A stretch of 64,000 nt of DNA from Sarcocystis neurona (GCA_000727475.1 KL647289.1:6141255-6205254); one strand, 5' to 3'; counted from the stretch's first letter, positions 44,401 to 57,399 are shown. Numbers and translations: made by a program. Notes: generated from the letters alone by a model not told the origin.

Positions 44401-47400
44401 GTAGAGGGAGGAAGACTCCAACGTGGAGAGAAACTTGAAGAAAGAAAGATTTGCTTCCTAAAGAGGCGATTGGGGCTGCTGGCCAGAAAAGACAGAGACC
44501 GAGGTATACATGACGAGAAGACGACGGTAGAAAAGAATTTTCCTTCACGACGTGAATTTTGTGTCAGCCGGCCACGTGGAGGGAAACCGCTTGTTTCCCC
44601 TGCGTCCTCGACTGAAAACACATATGGGTGGACGAGGTCCGTTGAAGGTATCGATAAAATTCTCCTCACTCGCGTGTATGGGTGCCTAGAGAGAGAGACA
44701 AGGGTACGGAACGAAGACAGAGACTTTTTCTGTAGTGCCTGAGCTGCTGTGGGTCCCTCGCTGAAGCAGCTGCGCACGCTGCCGTGGTCGTCCCTCGTTG
44801 CTGAGCTGAATCTCTCCAGCAGCGCGGACAACAGCTCAGCTTCACTCCGCCCAGGACTCGAACAAGGGAAGACCGAGAAGGTGGCATCCAGCAGATATGC
44901 GTACGTGTGTGTATATGTGTCCCTTTTTCTCGGCGTGCGTTTATAATATTCTTCACACGAGGTTTCCTCACAGGTGGGTAGGCAGCAGGAGTTTGCATCC
45001 GACTCTCTCTTAGAAAATTGTCAGCAGTGCGCACCCCTACTCATAACTTCTTCTATAGAGGTACAAGGAGGCAGAGAGAGAGAGGGAGACGGGAACGGAG
45101 AGATAGATTGATCGGAATATAGCTGGGTACGTGTGTGAATCTCTGCGTAGACGAGAACCTATGCTGCTGTTGTTGCTTCCTGCAGGTTCCTTCGAGCGCC
45201 TTCCCTCCGCCTTCTGAGACGCTCCCTCCCCTCCTGCCCTTCCTCGCTGCCCCCTCGCGCGACCTTCTGGAGGACAGCAGCACCAGTTCGAGCAGCAGCA
45301 ACGGCAGCAACCACGCCTATCAAGGAAACGGCAGCTGCCACGCCGACCGGAGGAACAGCAGCTGCCACGCTGACAAGAGGAACAGCAGCAGCCACGCCGA
45401 CCGGAGGAACAGCAGCAGCCGCGCCGATGGCAGGGACGGCAGCAGCCGCGCCGACAGCGAGGACAGCAGCCACAGGCGAGACAACAGTCTGTGGGGACGA
45501 AGGAGCAGTAGCTTCTGTGCTGGCTACTTTGCTGGTGACAACTGCGCGCGCCAGAGGAGGAGTTTCGTCTGTGGCAGTAGCTCTGCTGCTGCTGGGTCTT
45601 CCGACAGCACAGGCTCTGCGAGACGTGAAGCACCACCGGGGGCCAGTGTGGGTCTCGCTTCTTCTGGTGAATGGACTGCAGCCGCGGGGGCACCCAGCAG
45701 CAGCTGCAGAGCTGCAGCTTGCGCCCCACGTTGCTCGCGCTTCTTCGTCGTCAACAAGCCTCAGTCTATTCTCGCTGCTGCTGCCGCCAGACGGAGGAGG
45801 AGGCTGGCTTGCTGTTGCTGCACGTGCAGCGTAAAACAGCCGTGTCCCTCTCCGTTGACAACAGCAGCAGCAACGGCGACAGCTGCGTCAGCAGAAAGGG
45901 CCGGCGCAGCGACCATGGCAGGTAGGACAGCGAAGGGCACGGCCACAGCAGGGGCGTCGATAGCCTCTCGATCTCATGCAGCAGCGGAATCCTCCACAGC
46001 AGAAGTTCCATCCGCAACAAGAGACGGCGACTCTCAGACACCAGCACCTACAGCTGCGGGGGCGCCTTCTAAAGTATCGGACGTACCACAAGCGGATGCT
46101 AATTGCGTGGGTTATTATAGAAGAAGTACATGGAAAGAGACAACTGGCGACGGCTGCATGCAACACCGTAGCCACTCGCCACCTGCTGCTTGTTCTACGG
46201 ATAATTCCACCTTCTCTTTTGCAAGAGCTTCGCACTGCTGCCGACTGTCGCCAGATACTTCGTTGCCTTCTTTCCCCGAGCCGTGCCTGTGTGGCGTGCT
46301 GCACTTGTGTCGCGTTGCCCTCCTTATCTGTGAGGCGTTCTGCGAACCCGTTTCACTTCGCTTCCCCCATTTTCTACGACGTCTCGTCTCTTCAGACGAC
46401 GCATCTCCGTCTCTGTCTGCCGCAGGAAAGAGACGACAAATTTCCGTTGAGGAGAGAGCTCTGCCAAGAAGCAGCGTGGCCGAGTTCTCCGCCGCCCATA
46501 CGACACATGCTCTCGCAGGCAGTAGTAGCAGCAGCTGCGGCTTCAGACCGGTAGCAACAGCAGCAGTAACAGCAACATCAGCGGGCCTGCAGGAGACAAG
46601 AAAGCACCAGCCAAGTATGGGCGCTGTTGCTCCATCACGTGGAGAGAATACGAGAGCGGAACAATCGAGAAACCCTCCCGACATTCATGTAGATACCGAC
46701 GCTTCTTCTCTAGGAAAGTGCAGCAGCCTTGTTGCGCAAGCAGCCGCTCCGTCGCAGCAACAGAGGGTACCAAATGGCCGGCCAGAAAAGCGGCCCGTAG
46801 GTGGTGCTGCAGCCGCAGCCGCAGACACGCCGGGAAGCGCAGTAGGTAAAGCCAACGGCCGCATGCCTGCTGCCTCCAACAGCAGAACAAAGGCGGAAAG
46901 TCACTTGCAGCACGTTGAAACGTGGAATCCCCTTTCTTCAGCGGAAACGCAGCCTCCTCTTTCCTCTTTTTCTTCTCTTTCTTCTTCTGTTTCGTCTTTC
47001 TCCTCGTCTTCTCATTCTTCCTTTTCTACAGCGCCAGCTGAGGAGGACCTCACGACGAGAAAGGATGACGCTTTTCTTGCGGCAGTGCCACCTCCTCCCG
47101 CAGTGCCCTCGCCGTACCCGCCGTCCCCTCCTCTTCTCTACCTGGCGGCGCACGCCGCTGCGGAGCAGCAGCAAAGGCAGCTCGCATCTGCAGCGCCCAG
47201 CAAGGACGCCTCGCAGACGCTGAGGGACTGGAGAGAGATGACCGGGGACACTCCAGGACCACAGAGGCGTCATCAACAAAGTTTCTCCTGGCACGCTGTC
47301 CACGGCGTGCCGCCACCGCAGCTGCAACGGCAGCCGCAGCATCAACAACCGCACGCGCAGCAACAGCAGCAGCAAATCCTGCAGCACCGCCAGCAGCTGC

Positions 47401-50400
47401 CTGCGTGGCACGGCAGCTCACACGGGCAGCTGTTGCAGCAACAACGTTCTGAGCAGGATCACCAGCAGCAAAGACGGACGCCACAGCTGGAACAAGACCA
47501 ACGCACAGGCTCTACCGCAGTGCCGACGCAGGTGATGATTCCGGCCTGGCATCTGGAGCAGGTACGCGTATAAATTGCTGGTCAGCAGGCCACACGTGAA
47601 TGTAGACAAGGAGAGAAAGTCCGTAATTTTCAGCAACCGTTCACACGTAGACGCTTACATGCTCATCCACATACATACACATAGGCGTACTGTTCAGGGA
47701 GACGTCCGGTTCTTTGTCTACTGCTTCATTCGCACTCCCTGTCCTTGCGTAGGTACTGGCGGCACATCCATACATGTGTCTATCTGAGTATGTACATAAA
47801 GCGTCTGAAAGAACGTTCATACATACGTATATACACGTATACGTGCCCCTCGCTAAGTGAGACTGCGGGGGTCTGCTGGGAAGACGCCCTGCTTCGTAGA
47901 CGATGATGTTTTGTTTTCTGCGTGGGTTCTTACATGGCCGTAGACGTATATATAATACGTGTGTACTGCTGTGCACGTGTACGCTTACGCCTATGAGGCG
48001 GAGGACCTCCTGAGGAATATCGCACATCTCCGTAAGTCGTATAAACATTTGTACTTGGTTGCGTCGTCGTTGGCCTTGTCTTCTCTTGCTGCCTCCTGTC
48101 GTGTAGGATTTTTTGCTGAGTCGCCTGGTATCCCTGGAAGAGCTACAAGGGGCTCTGCGTGTGCTGCTGCCTGCTGGCTGGGTTCTAGCCGGTCTGCAGC
48201 TGATTATAGGAGCAGCTACAGCAGTTCTCTCTCCACTGGAATGGCTGTCCTTGCTGCACCCGTGTTCTTCAGTTGCCTCTTCTGTTGACCTCGACGACGT
48301 AGTTAATCGCTTCAATGCGCAGCACTCGCTCAACATCTGTTCCGTCGGCTGCTCTCTTCTGGCTGCGGCCTCCTTATCTTCTTCACGCACAGAAAGCAGT
48401 CTTCCTCATTTCGCACGAACTGGTTCACACACCGCCTCTGATTCGTCTTCTTCTTTTTCTGTTTCTCTGTCTCCGCCCAGTTCCTCTCCGCGACAGTCTC
48501 TTTCCGGTGCAGATCAGGGTATCCTGCCTGCTGTCGCTGCGCTGGTGTCGCAGCAGCAGCGACGGGCTGAGCGAGAATGCATTTGCTACAGCGAGAAAAA
48601 GCGCCTACACGAGCCAGCGATTGAAACTGAAACAAACATCCACAAAACGTGTTCTGTAACACAACACTGCGAAGCAGCCAGTTCAACGAAGGAAAACATC
48701 GAAAATTTAACTCAGGAACCAACGGGGTCCACTTATGGGGACAACGACGGACCTGTTGCTCGCACCGTTGCTGGTGGTGGTGCTCACGCTGCTGCTGTTA
48801 CTACTTCATTGAAGAGAGAGGCGTCCGGCGTTCCCGCTGCTGACGCTGACGCTATTACCAACCAGCAGTACACCCGAGACAGCTGTAAACATAGCACGAA
48901 GCAGCAGCTGAGGGAACGCTCTAATTTTCTCAGTGCTGCTGGCGACTGTTGCCACAGCAGAGACGTTTCAAGAGTCCACTCGCGAAGCGGAGAAAGTCGT
49001 GGAGTCAGTAGCCTCACTTCACAAGAAAACTCCTGGGCGCAGACACAAGACAGCCGAAGTCGACTCGGGTTGCACTGGTGGTCATTTCTCTCTCTAGATG
49101 ATAAGAATAAAAGGCGAGGAGACGCGCGTGAGCAACGTCATATGAAAAAACGTGATGCACCTGCAAGTAGGGGTCAATCACTTAAGGAGTCTCGCCCGCG
49201 TGGCGCAGCATCCTCAACAGCAAAAACGAGGTCCCACACGTCCAGCCGACGAGGAGATACTGCTTCAGACGCGAATATTCAAGAAGATGCACTGTGCAGC
49301 CAATCCCTGGGTTGTACTGCGGAAGAACAATGCAGTGTCACTCATGAGTCGTCTGTGAATGAAACTTGCAGTGTTTCGCAGAAGAAAGAAGTTTTCTGTA
49401 TGTATAATGAGCAGCAGAGCAGATCTCGCGCCTCTCTGTGTAACCGATCCAGGCAGCAGAGGACGGAGGTGACAGACACACGCGATTACGTCAGAGACTG
49501 CAGAATTCACAAGACGCAAAGTGATACTTCTCCGGTTCAACAGCTAGAGAAAAACGGCGCAGAAAGAGAAGTGGCTACCCAGGCTTCTGCTTGCGTGCAG
49601 TTACACGTGGAGTCATTGTTTGCTTCTGACAAAACTCGGAAAGCTTTTGAGAAACTCTCTGCTGCTGCTCTCAGCAGTTCTGTGGTTGAGTTGGGCATGC
49701 CGGCGGGTGGCGTCGACACTCTAGTCTCTCTAGTACGCACCGGGGGCTCCTGCTGTCTTGACCTCTACGCTATAATTGCCTGCTGCAAACTTTTCTTCCG
49801 CATTTTTAAAGACGCTCACGTGTTGCAAGTGCTCCACGACTTGATTTAATACAGCCTTCTTCATATAATGAAGAAGACGACAGGTTCACCTGCGGGAGTG
49901 CTCTATGATTTTATATAACAACTTTTCTTCGTACGCTGTTTTTATTTACGACGTCGAGAAAAAAGACAGCCTCTGCAGCTTTCAGACGGCGCGGAAGACT
50001 GTTGTAGTCGTCGTCATATTCCGTAGCAAGCAAACGTGCTGCAGATCCTTCAGGGTAGAGAAACATTGACTTCTCCTTATACTGTCGCCAAGCGTGCTTC
50101 GGAATCTAGACGGTGTGCTAGACTCTTCTACTGTCGCCAAGTGTGCTTCAGAATCTAGACCGTGTGCTATACTACGTGGGATCGTGGAACCATGCATCAT
50201 TTGAAAAAAGGCTAGACTGATTAATTTTTTTAGTGTCTTTCTTTACGTCTTTCGCGCCACTCAACGCGTAGTGCAGCGGCTGCAGTGCTTTTGCAGCGAC
50301 GAGCGCCTACGTGACTTTGTCGACCAAGTCTTTGCGCTGAAGGCTCCGAGATTTTTGACGGACCGAGATTTAACTCGTGACTCTGCTACTCTTGTTCTGC

Positions 50401-50519
50401 AAGAGTCGCACCTGCAGCAGCGCTGCTACATCAGGTCTGCATGGGTGTCTCTCCCTTCAATATCTCCCAGCATGTATCCTACTTTTGCGGAAGTCAACTG
50501 CGTCACAGGGGCTGCATAA
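35443..50519 (+). CDS. Giant Ala/Ser/Gln repeat-rich protein, unrecognised, multi-exon
   Basis: Proposed exons with agreeing phases: about 35443-35664, 35970-40519, 42290-42474, 43876-44143, 44770-44880, 45186-47561, 48107-49732, 50277-50519, giving roughly 3,120 residues from the second exon on. Exon 2 alone is 4.5 kb and mostly Ala/Ser/Thr/Asn/Gln low complexity; its end is ordinary sequence (HVIEQILASAAPRFVFEQFY, then EPSLARYLEKRRIQSTLRRL) before GTAAGA. Exon 4 (ALEALNWWAPGLNEQDKKEI, VDQQAWTNAFRFVPFNLPDW) and exon 7 start (DFLLSRLVSLEELQGALRVL) are also non-repetitive and probably helical. These islands are presumably the conserved core; I cannot name a family. Weak points: 5' exons, the exon 4 donor, and the end. 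The exon 7 frame also stays open to TAA at 49847-49849, an alternative C-terminus. The first ATG in exon 2 is at 35990. Confidence 0.5.
40520..42289 (+). other. Intron of the large gene, with TA microsatellite
   Basis: Runs from the GTAAGA donor at 40520 to the acceptor GGGGCAG ending at 42289. TATATA/GTATAC text fills 40570-40970; the remainder is unique sequence. Two acceptors (42289 and the TTGCAG ending at 42301) would both keep phase 0. Confidence 0.55.
43080..43700. repeat. TA-rich microsatellite patches in an intron of the large gene
   Basis: TATATA runs at 43468-43525, 43570-43585 and 43645-43665 lie within the proposed intron 42475-43875. The flanking sequence is unique and shows no exon I can defend. 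Confidence 0.6.
50081..50178. repeat. 49-bp tandem duplication
   Basis: Copies start at 50081 and 50130 with ACTGTCGCCAAG(C/T)GTGCTTC; they are close to identical for about 40 bp and then diverge. It lies in the proposed last intron of the large gene or just beyond its alternative stop. Confidence 0.85.
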
Positions 50520-52060
50520 ATCCGTTGAATATGTCTTACCTTACTGCTTTGTACTGGACAGTCGAAAAAGCTCGCGCGTGTGGTTTTTGCGATCGTACTC
50601 ACTCCGCAGCATTCCTACAGTGTCAAAATTTCCTAGCACCTTTCTCTGTTTTTGCTCATTTGCTCACACCTACTTCACGTGCTTCTTGCTTCCATGTTCC
50701 TCTTGCTGGAAATGAGCAAAATGGACAACGTTATTGTTACGGCTACATTTCCTGCCTTATTACTCTCCCCTGTCTGTGTAAATTCGATGTCTTCTTGAGG
50801 ATGTAATCCGTAGATCGATTTGTCGTGAAGAGTTGTACGTTTTCAGGGATATCAAAAATAAAAATTTCATCAAGGTATGCTGTGTGAGAGAATAAATATA
50901 TGCGCAATAGCGCGATAGCTGAGCTTCTCGTTTCTCGATAGTTGTACATGGTGTGTGTCCGTTGCTTCTAATCCTTAGGTTTTACGTATGTGCCACGTCT
51001 GCATCTACTACACATGTAAGTAATTGATGCGATTCAGTCTCGCACACGGAGACGTCTACACGTGGTACCTCTCGGACGCCTGGAAACAAGCCATACAAAA
51101 GGAATTACGAGCCACGTCGTTGCCTTCGCCCTAAAGCCTGCAGTCGCTGGGCGCGTGACGCTTTTGCAGCTGCATAGTCGAGGAAGCCCCGCAGCTTTTC
51201 TGCAATAAATTTTGCTCCAGACCTCGCTTTCTTTGAAGTTGTACGATCACCTTGTAGATGAGATATACGTGGTTGGACAACTGTGTATCTGTGACATGAA
51301 CACGCGTGTGTGAAGACTATTTTGCCTGCGGTGGTACGTTCGCATATGTGGCGGTGTCCCTCTTTAGTCCTGAGAGTGCTGCGACGGACACACGCTGCAC
51401 TGTGTCAGCGAGACCCGACATATATTCTTTACAAGCGTTGGTGCTTGTAGATATTGGCGTATATGTGAAGGGCATTGAGAGCGATGCCGAACCTTGAGAA
51501 TTTCGCTTACAAAGTTGTGTACATGCAAGGACATAGTTGTTTTTTTAGCCTGCAAGGATTTAGAGTCTTGCTGGAATAAATCTCTCTGTGAGTATTCCGG
51601 AAGTCTGTACGTTTCCCGAACCATAGTTATGTGCATCTGTATTCCAGTTTCTGTCTTCGGTTCGTAAGGGTCTTACGTAGTGACTGTCGCGATATGTGAG
51701 CACTTGGATGGGCGCGTAGAAATCTGAATATATTTGTCTGTGTTTGTATGTGTATACTCGAAGGCAGCTAAACACTTGTACAGATGAATCAATATCTGTG
51801 TATACGAATTTGAAGCTTCATTGGTGCCTGCAGCCAAATACGTGAGTGTATGCCGTGTGAGCAATAAACCTCTTTAGATGCGGTTTCTGCCTATAACAAG
51901 AACTATCCACGCGGGTGTTAATTTTGTGAAGATACCGACTTGTCTAGACCGGCACAGGATCATTTCCTGAGTAGTGCCGGTGTGACGGAGCAATCTGTTG
52001 TTTAACTCAGTAGTGAACTCTTCAAGAAACAGACGTATCCTTCAGTAGCTGAGCACGCAT
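50520..52060. other. Repeat-poor 3' flank of the large gene; possible retroelement scrap
   Basis: Unique DNA with stops in all frames. A plus frame from 50441 to 50806 remains open past the proposed stop and could hold alternative 3' coding sequence. The minus frame at 50743-50949 reads AYLDEIFIFDIPENVQ, resembling the reverse transcriptase Y-x-D-D block. No other feature is visible. Confidence 0.35.
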
Positions 52061-53197
52061 ATACGTAAGGGTGCGCGTGTATATATATATATATATATAT
52101 AAACCATCCAGTCAGGTGTAGGTGTTGTGTTGTACATATATATATATATATATTATATGTATAGACGTGTGTTTGATTGTATATGATTCTCGAAAGAAGT
52201 GAAGCATTTCCTATACACCAGGGACAGCGTGGGCGCCTGTTCAGGGGACTGTATCTGTCGTGACCTCGTGTGTCACTCCTCCGCTGCTTCAGGTTCTGGC
52301 AAGACAGGGAAGGCTGGCCAGGCACTAAAGCATACGCACACACGTACGCATACAAGGGTTATATATACATACACACGTAATTTTCCGTGGGGGGGGTATA
52401 TATATATCTAACAATGCGATATAAATATATGTGTGCAAGTCCTTACGTTCTTCCATACGCGCGTATGCTTATATATATATGTAGATATAGATATACGTGT
52501 ACACATATACACGAATGCATTCACACACGTAAGCACCACTTCTTATATTTACATCCTGTCACAAGTACAACACGTATATACACAGTTGACAAACAGGTAG
52601 ATACAGGCCGGTCACTATTACCGCGGACATACATACGTATATATATATATACATACGTGTCTACAGATGTCGAATATGGGTTCAGCGACCAGCCCGTAAC
52701 ATTTATCTACACGTAGACATGCAGAGCTACAGCGAAAGACACAGAGAGAAACACGTGTTGCGTCGGCCTCCAAAAAGAGAAGCCGGGCACAAGCTGCAGT
52801 CTCCGACACAGGGAGACAGGGGCTGCTTCGTATAAAGAGAACGGACTTCTGTGGAAAAAGGTTCTCCGCATTTTACACGCAAGAACGGCTGACGAAGCAA
52901 CGTCACCGGGACAGCGGACGTCGAAGGCGAAAGAAGCCGTGACATGTGAACAAGCGGGCAAACCGACGACAAGTAGGGATAATGAGGCACGGAGAAAGAA
53001 CTGACGTGAGCGTCAGGTCCCACCGCTCGACAACAGCTCTTCTCTTTTTGTAAATAGTGGCATAAGACGTTTCTCAGCTGCTTTCTCTTGTTTCTCCCAC
53101 ACACGTAGAGACAGACGGGGCGAGACAAAAATCCATACACAACCACACATACATTCGTAAGTCCCCGGCCTTTACAGGCGCGCACATACACATAGGA
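52060..53197. other. Microsatellite-rich intergenic DNA
   Basis: TA runs at 52078-52100, 52135-52153 and 52640-52652, with CACA/GTAT text between. A more complex block at 52720-53060 is open on the minus strand in overlapping frames but has no recognised domain. Confidence 0.45.
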
Positions 53198-53463
53198 CGA
53201 CCGAGACACATACACACAGATACATAAATATACTGTAGAGAGAGAATAACGGCGGAGACATACCTATCCACCCATACACATACTACAATTGAAAGTCTTA
53301 GTATATATACGTGCATATACAGGCAGACAGCGACCGAGACACATACACACAGACACATAAATATACTGTAGAGAGAGAATAACGGCGGAGACATACCTAT
53401 CCACCCATACACATACTACAATTGAAAGTCTTAGTATATATACGTGCATATACAGGCAGACAG
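53198..53463. repeat. 133-bp tandem duplication, nearly perfect
   Basis: Copy 1 is 53198-53330 and copy 2 is 53331-53463, both beginning CGACCGAGACACATACACAC; I see one difference (GATACATAAA against GACACATAAA). The near identity marks a very recent event or assembly duplication. Confidence 0.95.
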
Positions 53464-54078
53464 CGACGCGCACGCACACGTGCACACAAGAATACGTAGA
53501 TAATTTACTCTCCAGAGAAAAACTAAGAAGCGAATGAAATCCAGCGGAAACGACACACTAACTACCCACATACGTCTGTGTTCACATGTGAGTGGGTGGG
53601 TGAACGCATGCACGAATGCCCACCCGGCAACAAGGCGTTCTCTGCGCCGCGTGTGTAGTAGCTGCTTGTTTATGCGGTGAAATCAGAGATAGTGAGATAG
53701 CCTGTGTAGGTGGACCCACACACGCAGGTATCCACATCAGGCAGGGAAATAAAAACTTTGTCTTTCTTTCTATTCCTCTCTCTCCCTCCCTACAGGGACC
53801 TTTCTGCCTACACAAAGAGGCGATCCGCGGGTCGCGCGGACTGTACGTACATCACCGTCCGCTAGAAAACGCTAATGTGTGTTTATTTATGAACACTGCA
53901 CCGTCCTCGTGTTCATGTTAGCGAAGGGACTTTTCTCTTAGCCTTTTTGCGCGCGCACGCGCTGGCAAAGAGTTGCCACAGATACACGCTCGGGAAGGTA
54001 CGTGTGCACCAGAGAACGTCCAGGAGCGCTTCGCGTCTATATACACGTAGACATTCACACGCCGTGCCCCAGGCAAAA

Positions 54079-54160
54079 GTAGTGGACGGAGAGGGAAGCA
54101 AAGACATACACACCTGCAAGTAGTGGACGGAGACGCAAGCAAAGATATACACATCTGGTA
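54079..54160. repeat. 41-bp tandem duplication
   Basis: Two copies starting GTAGTGGACGGAGA at 54079 and 54120, each continuing with GCAAGCAAAGA-like and TATACACA-like text, with several differences. Confidence 0.8.
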
Positions 54161-55220
54161 GCGCATTCGTGTCGTAGAGAAGAACGACTCTACCCAAGTC
54201 CGACGGTAAAAAAAGACAGGGAGAGAGAGACTGGCACCCACACGTACTTGGACATTCACATGCATGCAGAGATAAAGCGGGACACGTATACACACACGTG
54301 CGCAGCAGAAAGACGGGTGTCTCCTCGCTTGTACATATGCGCGGCGAGAGAAATCGCGAGGAAGAGAGAAGGGCTTACGTCTGAATACGACTGGCTGCCA
54401 CACACAGATATCAGCGGTAGAGAGAAGAAGAGAGGGAGAGCGACGCAGTGATACGCAGAAACGGACAATATGGAGAGGGCAAGGATGCCAACAGCTGCCT
54501 TCCCCTGCACAGAAATGCGCAGATAACAAACTCTTCCGCACATGTTCCCTCGGTGGAACCGGTAGGTGGAAACACTTGCCTGAACGTGTGCTCATATGCG
54601 TGCCCCGTAACTACAAATATAAATTTTACCGACGACGGAAAAGAAATTGCTCCACCAGGCAGACCCAGCCCCAACAGACTGCCCAGCACCACACACATAT
54701 ATAGGATATTGAACTCCACACACATATATATCAATATATTGATCCCTGAAGAGCTGGATACGTACATAGAGGAATACACGTACCGAAGCACAAAGTTTGC
54801 AGATTCGTTTATTGTGTCGCACTGCATATACACACTCGTACCCACTTTATCCATCCCCTCCCCTCTCCAATGGAACCCCACCACTTCTCTATCTTCCTGT
54901 CTCTCCCTCTCTCTCCCGTTTCTCTCGCTTTCTTTTTATAGAAATCAGGTAAACGTACGCAGCACCAGCACTGACTTGGCACTGCAGATCTCCACAAGAA
55001 GGAATAATATTCATCCCACCTCCAGGGGCCGGCCACTCCCTGGTACGCACCTCGTGCTTCTGCCTGTTTTTGCTTCAACCGGCAGATGCCCGTCGGTATG
55101 GAGACTCTCGGCCAAAACACCCCGTCGCCGCGCACGACAAGGCTCCCAAGAGACTGCATGTGCGACACTCGCGAACCCTGGAACGGGACGACCACAGAAA
55201 CATATATTTATCTATCTCTC
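54161..55220. other. Intergenic DNA with ambiguous open frames
   Basis: A plus frame is open from 54448 to 55284 and could include exon-like text after a TTTTTATAG acceptor-like site near 54941 (for example ALQISTRRNNIHPTSRGRPL). Minus frames overlap it fully. No domain or start is convincing, so no gene is called. Confidence 0.35.
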
Positions 55221-55234
55221 TCTCTATATATATA

Positions 55235-55620
55235 TTGAGTTCTTATATATATTTGATGAAAGAGACAGATCTGTGTGCATATAGATATATATATATATAG
55301 AGAGAGAGAGAGCTCTTGTACACAGTTGATGAAAGAGACATACCCACGTGTGTATATATATTGAGAGAGAGAGATAGAGTTCGTATACAGACTTGATGAA
55401 AGAGACAGATCTACTTGTATATATATACATATATATATATATTGAATTATTATATACGCTCGATGAAAGACACATATTTCTACATATATATATATATATA
55501 TTGAATTCTTATAAATACTTGAAGGAGGCACAGATATACATATATATCTGTCTATATTCAATCGTTATATATACTTTTGAACGAAACACATATATATGGA
55601 TATAGCCTTTGTATGAGGCC
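55235..55620. repeat. Tandem array with TTGATGAAAGAGACA units
   Basis: Units of about 60-75 bp pair (C/T)TTGATGAAAGA(G/C)ACA with a TATATATATTGA(A/G) run; starts lie near 55254, 55329, 55393, 55459 and 55520. A (GATA)n run follows at 55756-55790. Confidence 0.85.
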
Positions 55621-56239
55621 TGCTCTTGTGACGTGCAGCACAAAGCCGCGAGGTTGAAGGACCCGTATACAGCTTAGCATTTTACGAGGAAGATATGTCT
55701 GTATAGATCTGTGTATACACAGATATATACATATATATATATGTAGAGAGAGAGACAGATAGATAGACAGATAGATAGATAGATAGATAGACAATTGAAT
55801 ACACCGCGACGACGTGGCGCACCGAGCGGCAGCTGTCACATCTGCAGAGAGGCCTGCCACGGACGCTCGACCATTTCCACCTCCTCTGGACTACGCCGTG
55901 TGTGATTACGAATAGAAATTCTTGGATATAGTACCTCGTACACATTTGTTGATTGGGCCCGCACGGGTATACATATATATATATAGATAGATACGCAGAT
56001 ACGTATATATAGAGGGGGGTACATATTCTACACCTATGTTAGCATACATGTATCTCTTTCTCTGTCTCTCTCTCTATATACAGGTACATATACACAGGTC
56101 TCTACATATAGGCGTATATGTTAACCTAAGTATATACAAGTGTATGCGTAAGTGTATAAAAACACCTTTTCAAGACGTACACTCGTGTGTATCCAGGCAG
56201 GAGTACACAAGCACAGACGTCTTTACAGGGAAGTAAAAG

Positions 56240-57350
56240 AATGACGAGATAAATGCGTATTAGGAGGTTCTGTGTCTCTCGGCAGATCTTCTGTAGGTGG
56301 GCGACGGGGAGAATCGTGAGGGTGTTTCAGGACGATGATACGAAGTATCTTTTTCTCTGTTTTTTCGGAGGTGTGTTTCTCCCATTTCGTCTCCGTCCTC
56401 ATTAAGGGGGTCGGCGCTATCTTCTCCTGCGTCATCAGCGAGGTCGCCGCGTCTATTCGGTCTGCGCAGCGTGAATTTGAGGTTACACTCCCCTCCTCCC
56501 TTCGAAGAGAAGCCGCCGGAAAAGGAGACGTGGATACGGCGGCAGAAGTCAGAAATCTCCTGCGTCACGCCCAGCCATCTCCACAAGCCCGAGGCCGCAG
56601 CTCCTGCGCCTGTGAGCAGACATTTCACAACTGCAGCACCAGCAGCAAACAGTGCCAAGAGAAAAAAAGACAGGGATGGAGACAGCGACGAGATGAAACC
56701 CACGGAAACACAGAGACACCCCGAGCCACAGGCGCTGCGACTGGTAAAAAGCAGACAGAAGACCAGAGGAGTGTCAAAGAACCCCCACACACTGACTCAC
56801 ACATCTACAGAGAGGAAAAGACAAATAAGCAAACATCCTCGGGGGGAGGGGTTTTCTCTTTTCGCAGACTATGGATGAAAGAAAGAGATGGGAAGGGGAA
56901 GTAGAGAGATACAGGAAGACACGGTGCTGCGCAGAAGCGTCGTCGAGACAAGCACGCACGAGAAGCGGCAGCAGCAGCGTGCGCAGCACATGACGTAGGG
57001 GGCCTCAAAAGAAAGTGAGAAAACCGGAGAGGAGAACGCAAACAAGTGGGCGGAGAAACGAGGAGGTGGGAGAAAAGCAGCAGAAGGCAAAGAAAGCAGA
57101 GGAAAGTGGGAAAAGAGGAGGAGCAGGAAACGGAAAGCAGAGCCGACCAAAGAGTACGACCGGGAGAGGGAGTATTGCACGACACGTGTGCAGTAGAAAT
57201 GGGGCGGAGACGAAGAAGAAGAATAAGAACGTGCAGCGGCGAAGACAAGGAGACGGGGGAAGAAGAACAGAAGGAGAAAAAGGACGATTTTCAAGAAAGC
57301 ACGCGAAAATGTCACTCAGAGTAAACGCGAAGAAGGACGTTGCGTCAATC
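56240..57350. other. Complex GC/GA-rich block, coding strand undecided
   Basis: At least three overlapping frames look protein-like: minus 56260-56790 (for example TLRRPNRRGDLADDAGEDSA), plus 56335-56904 (SIRSAQREFEVTLPSSLRRE) and plus 56471-56878. The part 56905-57350 is GA-rich on the plus strand and, read on the minus strand, looks like a pyrimidine-rich intron. There is probably one real exon here, but no motif settles the strand. Confidence 0.35.
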
Positions 57351-57399
57351 AATTGAATGACCCTAAAATTCGGAAGGTGCTGATACGGACCTATAGACG

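Noticed and set aside
47959..48040. Small exon reading EAEDLLRNIAHL before a GTAAGT donor
   Set aside because: Neither phase joins it to the open frame at 48107, whereas 47561 joins 48107 directly in phase 0.
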